DNA of 32,892 nt from Actinomycetes bacterium (GTDB taxonomy: Bacteria; Actinomycetota; Acidimicrobiia; Acidimicrobiales; JABEUL01). Each line of letters begins with the position of its first letter. Position 1 is the first letter of the stretch. Made by a program: the position numbers and the translations under genes. Below the pieces are notes generated by a model. That model searched no databases. It was not told where the DNA came from and saw only the letters and a program-made list of their open reading frames with translations. This document shows positions 30,101 through 32,892 of the stretch, one piece after another. The stretch spans positions 1 through 32,892 of the forward strand of contig JAJZNL010000038.1 of NCBI GenBank assembly GCA_021852345.1, in the 5' to 3' direction.

Positions 30101-32892
30101 TGTATTTACTACAAACGGATCATCATGGACTACACAAGATCAAGTAGGTGTCTCCCAACTTTTTACATTGAGTTCAATATCCTGTGTTTCAACTACTCAA
30201 TGCAACGCGGTTGGAGGAAGTACAAACGGTAATTCAGATATTATTCAATTAAATTGGTCATCGACAAATAATAACTATTCAGCTACAAGCGCAATCAGCT
30301 ATATTCCTTTAATTTCAAGTGAAAATCCTTTAAATTCAATTTCATGTACTTCAGCTAATAGTTGTGTTGCGGTAGGAAACTTAACTAACGGTGGAGTCTA
30401 TTCTCTTTATTCAACAAACGGAATACTTTCAAATTGGTCAATAGGCTGTTCTAATACTACTGGTGGTTGCAGCAACACGATTAATGCGCCGATGAACACA
30501 TTAAATACAGTGGTTTGTTCGAGTTCAACTACTTGTGTCGCAGTCGGTTCATCAATTGTATCAACGGCGGAGTTCTTAAAAACAACTGACGGGACTAGTT
30601 ACAGTACCACGCTTGAGATAAGCGACTATAGCCAAAATAGTTACTATAATTCATCTAACGGTGGATGTGAACCTATAATAGTAGGTATTTGTTTCTCTAA
30701 TGTAGACGGTGAACTGGCTACATCAACGGACAATAATCAAAATACAACCACTTATACCTATATTGCAAACGGTGCTTTACGTTCAATTACTGATCCTTTG
30801 GGTAATGAAACTACTTACACTTATGACAGCTTGGGAAATGTCAATTCTGTTGATAAGCCACTTGGGAATTTACCTAACGCTATTTGGCAAAACTACACGA
30901 CATTTAGTGCGTACAATATAGACGATCAGCTATGTTGGAGTGCTGTAGATGAAAATTCATCTTTTAGTATCGGCAATTCGTGCTCAAACCCTCCTCCAAA
31001 TGCAACTCTTTATACTTATGATGCAAACGGAAATCTAATTTTAACCCAAGAACCGTCAAACGGGTATTATACTCCCTATGTGTCTTCGGTCTATAATAAC
31101 AATGATCAAATGTGTTGGACCGTAACATCTTCAAGTAATTTTGCATCTAATTCTTGTGGCTCGCCACCAGCCGGAGCCACACAATTTACCTATGACGGAA
31201 ACGGAAACAGAATTAGTGAAACTGGACCTGATTCAAATATATCTAATTGGGTTTATGGTGACCCTAACTGTCCGTCATCTCCAACATCCAGGGTTTTACC
31301 CGATTATTCGGCAAATAACTACGATGTTTATCAATACAATTCAAGCTGTCAACTTGTGGCTTCTGTTAATCCTGAAGGTAACGTATCGACATACGGTTAT
31401 GATTCATTTGGCAATTTAGTAGGAAAGTTCCCTGATAATCCGGGAGGAGTCGTTAATTTAAACGCGATTGGCTGTTATTCGTCCACCAGTTGCGTAGCTG
31501 GAGGAACTGGAGTCAAAGGTTATTCCACGACTATGGTAACTACCACTACTTCGGGGGTATACGTGAATGGGGTTAGCTATGCAGGCAATAGTACAACGAC
31601 TCCATCTGCTATAGACGCGATATCTTGTCCTACATCAACTTATTGTTATGCAGCAGGAACAGATAACAATAACAACCCCGCAATTTACTATTCGTCTGAT
31701 TCGGGTTCTTCATGGACTCAGCAGTCACTACCTTCTGGAATTACTGCACTAACTTCAATTTCTTGTAGTTCAACTACAAATTGTGTAGCCGTGGGAACGG
31801 GATCTTCAAGTATCGATCCAATTGATTTATTTACTACAAATGGATCGACATGGACCCTACAAGACCAATCCGGTGTATCCAATCTTGGATCACTTAATTC
31901 AATTGATTGTTTGAATACTACAACTTGTATTGCAGTTGGAGCAGACACAAGTGGTAATTCAGATATTATTGAACTGAGTTGGTCATCGGCAAATAATACC
32001 TATGTAGCTACAAGCTTAATCAGCTATATTGCAAATATCGCCAACGAAGATCCAATATCTCAGATTAGTTGTAGTTCAACTACCAACTGCGTAGCAGTGG
32101 GAAACCTAACTAATTCAGGCGTATATGTACTATATTCAAATAATGTAGGTACTTCTAATTTCAATTCCTATTGCAATAATTCATCTGACGGATGTACTTA
32201 TAGTGTTTCATCTAACTTTGCCAGCCTAAATTCAATATCTTGTGTTTCGTCAACCAATTGTTACTCAACTGGTACAATCTCTCTTAATTCAAATCAATCC
32301 TTATATACCAGCTCAGCTCCGGCAATATTAAATATGAACTTGTCAACTCCAAGTTTTACTACACAAAACATATCTTTAAATACCGATCCCGAATCCGGAA
32401 ATATTGATATTTCTTTAAACAATCAGCTGGATTCCATAAGTTGTGTTTCATCTACTACTTGTTATACAGGAGGACAGTCAGACGCGGGAGCTGCTGTAAT
32501 ATATGAAACTACTAATTCAGGAGCTAATTGGAACTTAGTTTCAGGTTTAACACCGGAGACATTTGCCTATAGTCCTGACGGACAACAGACTCAGATGAAG
32601 GATTATTCTGGAGCAACAACAACGACTTACAACAACTTAAATCAAGTTACGTCTACAACAAACGGAAGCGGTACTCCAATCAGTTACAGTTATGACAATA
32701 ACGGTAATATTACCTGTGTAGCTTATCCGATAGGTAACAGTAGTTCGAATTGCAACAACTTAGCCAGTAGCTCTAATACAATAGTCAAATACGCCTATAA
32801 TCAAGACAACAATATGACCTCCGTTACCGATTGGCTAAACAATACTACAAGCTTTACTTATAGTCAGGACTCTCAAGTTGCTTCTGTGATAT
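27198..32892 (+). CDS. Giant exported Rhs/YD-repeat protein with two inserted seven-repeat propellers (3' end outside window)
   Basis: From the ATG at 27198, the first base after the preceding stop, the frame is open for 1,898 codons to the window edge. An N-terminal hydrophobic segment (about 10-36) is a signal peptide or anchor. Residues 45-270 are an unrecognised Asn/Ser/Thr-rich domain. From about 278 the Rhs shell entry is seen (EINTENGNL, GPLGFNLTYNS, YFGDGWSAS), with YD-type repeats to about 770. Two insertions follow, each with seven S-C-x5/6-C-x-A-V-G repeats: about 775-1131 and 1420-1785. They are separated by Rhs repeats (YTYDSLGN, YTYDANGN, FTYDGNGN, YGYDSFGN). More YD repeats (YSYDNNGN) run to the edge. 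In Rhs proteins the shell encloses a C-terminal variable, often toxic, domain; that end is not visible. Only a weak GTGGG ribosome site precedes the start, so coupling to the upstream gene is likely. Confidence 0.88.
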   Translation, partial: MKNSNIKSKFISSISKILLSVLLLPIGLFAIAIVTNGSIGVKKLDSTLVSSSSSSSLVKVYLGYADSLHLINDGPPKPWELTPCLVNSTIGSKNCPTVDYKGYQVYADPNFVSGYLSSLDNGAIMIVNPTNTSETINNLNVTIGSYSFNFVTNKYKYMNPSGDALPPNTGVMLDASTSVFDTSDKPSAFPCNSPDGFIPNISFQITIGSNTTTYSGNDTGQVLNTGGSDKALCPSVSETEGWTKLGQPPVIPPIQPINPTLTYGNCNANSKGGGNTQDPTSQEINTENGNLIENYNGFSSNVFGGPLGFNLTYNSLEAKSQLENSSSIGYFGDGWSASNMSSLNISEAYTNSTSSSLGTTVTVTCSGGAQVSFSAASSTGTCPNSSQNGYQPDSYSGDPVATFCAYPFVTSTLSYYPVTQTYVLRQNSGLRVLTYNNSGQLEYIGNAQDLDLIGVSYNVQPGSSGCPSTISYSWLTSCIVYTDVSNNSIVYGIGPNGVVQAVWDMSGTTVSDMWSLNYNGGFVLNSGTVTGSYEDLVSITNPTGSTDTYSYSLANNGNENFEILSHTSPNGGSNTTCGTKSAPTYTTCYNYNSNSSGQVISVTDPMGNTTDYSYTISDAGGNGTSIITSPNGNETEDIYSYGELTGVVSGYGSSSQSTTSYFYDPNTYMKIETVYPDGTAVTNDYDLRGNLCWSANGNYLNDVSDSIESTSCSNLTISPPKGATIYTYNHFGEPISVTDPNGNTTYTGYDSYGNAIGTLSSVPNSSNTSPFNMTSLSAYGCLPNSTSTCFVGESNASNNLGSIFLTTNSGSSFSQVSGTINSNSISIIYPTIGKVTSISCVSSTTCFATTSSASDSLSSVFQADGPVLVEITYDSTTNSWSYTPEIQANGSFNLAQLNSIDCISSASVCYAVGQSINGTGAIVEYSNGGYTNLGAPANTLNLNSVSCSSSTNCVAVGIGGTNNVDPVDVFTTNGSSWTTQDQVGVSQLFTLSSISCVSTTQCNAVGGSTNGNSDIIQLNWSSTNNNYSATSAISYIPLISSENPLNSISCTSANSCVAVGNLTNGGVYSLYSTNGILSNWSIGCSNTTGGCSNTINAPMNTLNTVVCSSSTTCVAVGSSIVSTAEFLKTTDGTSYSTTLEISDYSQNSYYNSSNGGCEPIIVGICFSNVDGELATSTDNNQNTTTYTYIANGALRSITDPLGNETTYTYDSLGNVNSVDKPLGNLPNAIWQNYTTFSAYNIDDQLCWSAVDENSSFSIGNSCSNPPPNATLYTYDANGNLILTQEPSNGYYTPYVSSVYNNNDQMCWTVTSSSNFASNSCGSPPAGATQFTYDGNGNRISETGPDSNISNWVYGDPNCPSSPTSRVLPDYSANNYDVYQYNSSCQLVASVNPEGNVSTYGYDSFGNLVGKFPDNPGGVVNLNAIGCYSSTSCVAGGTGVKGYSTTMVTTTTSGVYVNGVSYAGNSTTTPSAIDAISCPTSTYCYAAGTDNNNNPAIYYSSDSGSSWTQQSLPSGITALTSISCSSTTNCVAVGTGSSSIDPIDLFTTNGSTWTLQDQSGVSNLGSLNSIDCLNTTTCIAVGADTSGNSDIIELSWSSANNTYVATSLISYIANIANEDPISQISCSSTTNCVAVGNLTNSGVYVLYSNNVGTSNFNSYCNNSSDGCTYSVSSNFASLNSISCVSSTNCYSTGTISLNSNQSLYTSSAPAILNMNLSTPSFTTQNISLNTDPESGNIDISLNNQLDSISCVSSTTCYTGGQSDAGAAVIYETTNSGANWNLVSGLTPETFAYSPDGQQTQMKDYSGATTTTYNNLNQVTSTTNGSGTPISYSYDNNGNITCVAYPIGNSSSNCNNLASSSNTIVKYAYNQDNNMTSVTDWLNNTTSFTYSQDSQVASVI
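29520..30600 (+). repeat. First seven-repeat propeller insertion in the Rhs gene
   Basis: The first cysteine codons of the seven repeats are at 29538, 29715, 29901, 30036, 30183, 30345 and 30516, a spacing of 45-62 codons. Examples are VSCSSSTNCVAVG and ISCTSANSCVAVG. Seven regular units of this size fit one seven-bladed beta-propeller. Confidence 0.8.
31455..32550 (+). repeat. Second seven-repeat propeller insertion in the Rhs gene
   Basis: First cysteine codons lie at 31473, 31626, 31764, 31908, 32070, 32241 and 32442. Repeats 2-6 here match repeats 3-7 of the first set at DNA level, at an offset of 1,725 bp (1,728 at one repeat). Confidence 0.8.

Noticed and set aside
30709..31948. Several 60-92 residue frames within the last 2 kb
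   Set aside because: They are other-frame readings of the long Rhs gene, which is open without interruption through this stretch.

Overview
The window looks like chromosome of a low-to-moderate GC actinobacterium, most likely of the class Acidimicrobiia. Supporting signs are the clpS-DUF2017 pair, a CtaA with the actinobacterial 'NR' variant, a divergent ctaA/ctaB pair, a SenX3/RegX3-like two-component pair, and an SCO6880/DUF6112-type secretion locus. The taxonomic call is inference from gene content; no rRNA is present.

Layout. 1-214: the 5' part of an IS607-family serine recombinase, cut by the window edge. 423-507: tRNA-Ser(UGA). 676-1596: pheA (prephenate dehydratase). 1695-3938: larB and larC, for nickel-pincer cofactor synthesis. 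4392-7773: an ABC ATPase with its FtsX-type permease. 7770-10198 (minus): two overlapping exported, lipoprotein-like genes, one of them a seven-repeat cysteine-paired propeller. 10796-10868: tRNA-Glu(UUC). 10906-13952 (minus): a compact operon of ctaA, clpS, DUF2017 and a peptidase-S51-like protein with a CysS-like tail. 14125-16932 (plus): ctaB, a TlpA-like redoxin and serS. 16936-18925 (minus): response regulator and histidine kinase, overlapping.

From 19047 to the right edge the content is accessory. A five-gene type IV secretion-like operon (DUF6112 small membrane protein, TrbL/VirB6-like protein, SCO6880/PrgI-like protein, VirB4-like ATPase, VirD4/TraG-like ATPase) has no relaxase or integrase in view. 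It is followed by a membrane-anchored propeller gene interrupted by a run of ten G (a candidate phase-variable switch, here in the off frame). Directly after its stop codon comes a giant exported Rhs/YD-repeat protein, open for 1,898 codons to the window edge.

The most interesting signal is a short 'SC-x5/6-C-x-AVG' repeat shared by three proteins. It occurs as seven copies in the 7.8-8.8 kb lipoprotein, six clear copies plus a degenerate seventh in the poly-G protein, and two separate sets of exactly seven inside the Rhs protein. Seven copies at 45-62 residue spacing is what a seven-bladed beta-propeller would give. A working model is a phase-variable surface system in which an Rhs shell carrying two propeller insertions is made together with a propeller-bearing membrane protein beside a relaxase-less secretion apparatus. 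This model is inference.

Intergenic regions repeatedly hold tandem duplications of 9-17 bp, so short-repeat slippage appears to be common in this genome.
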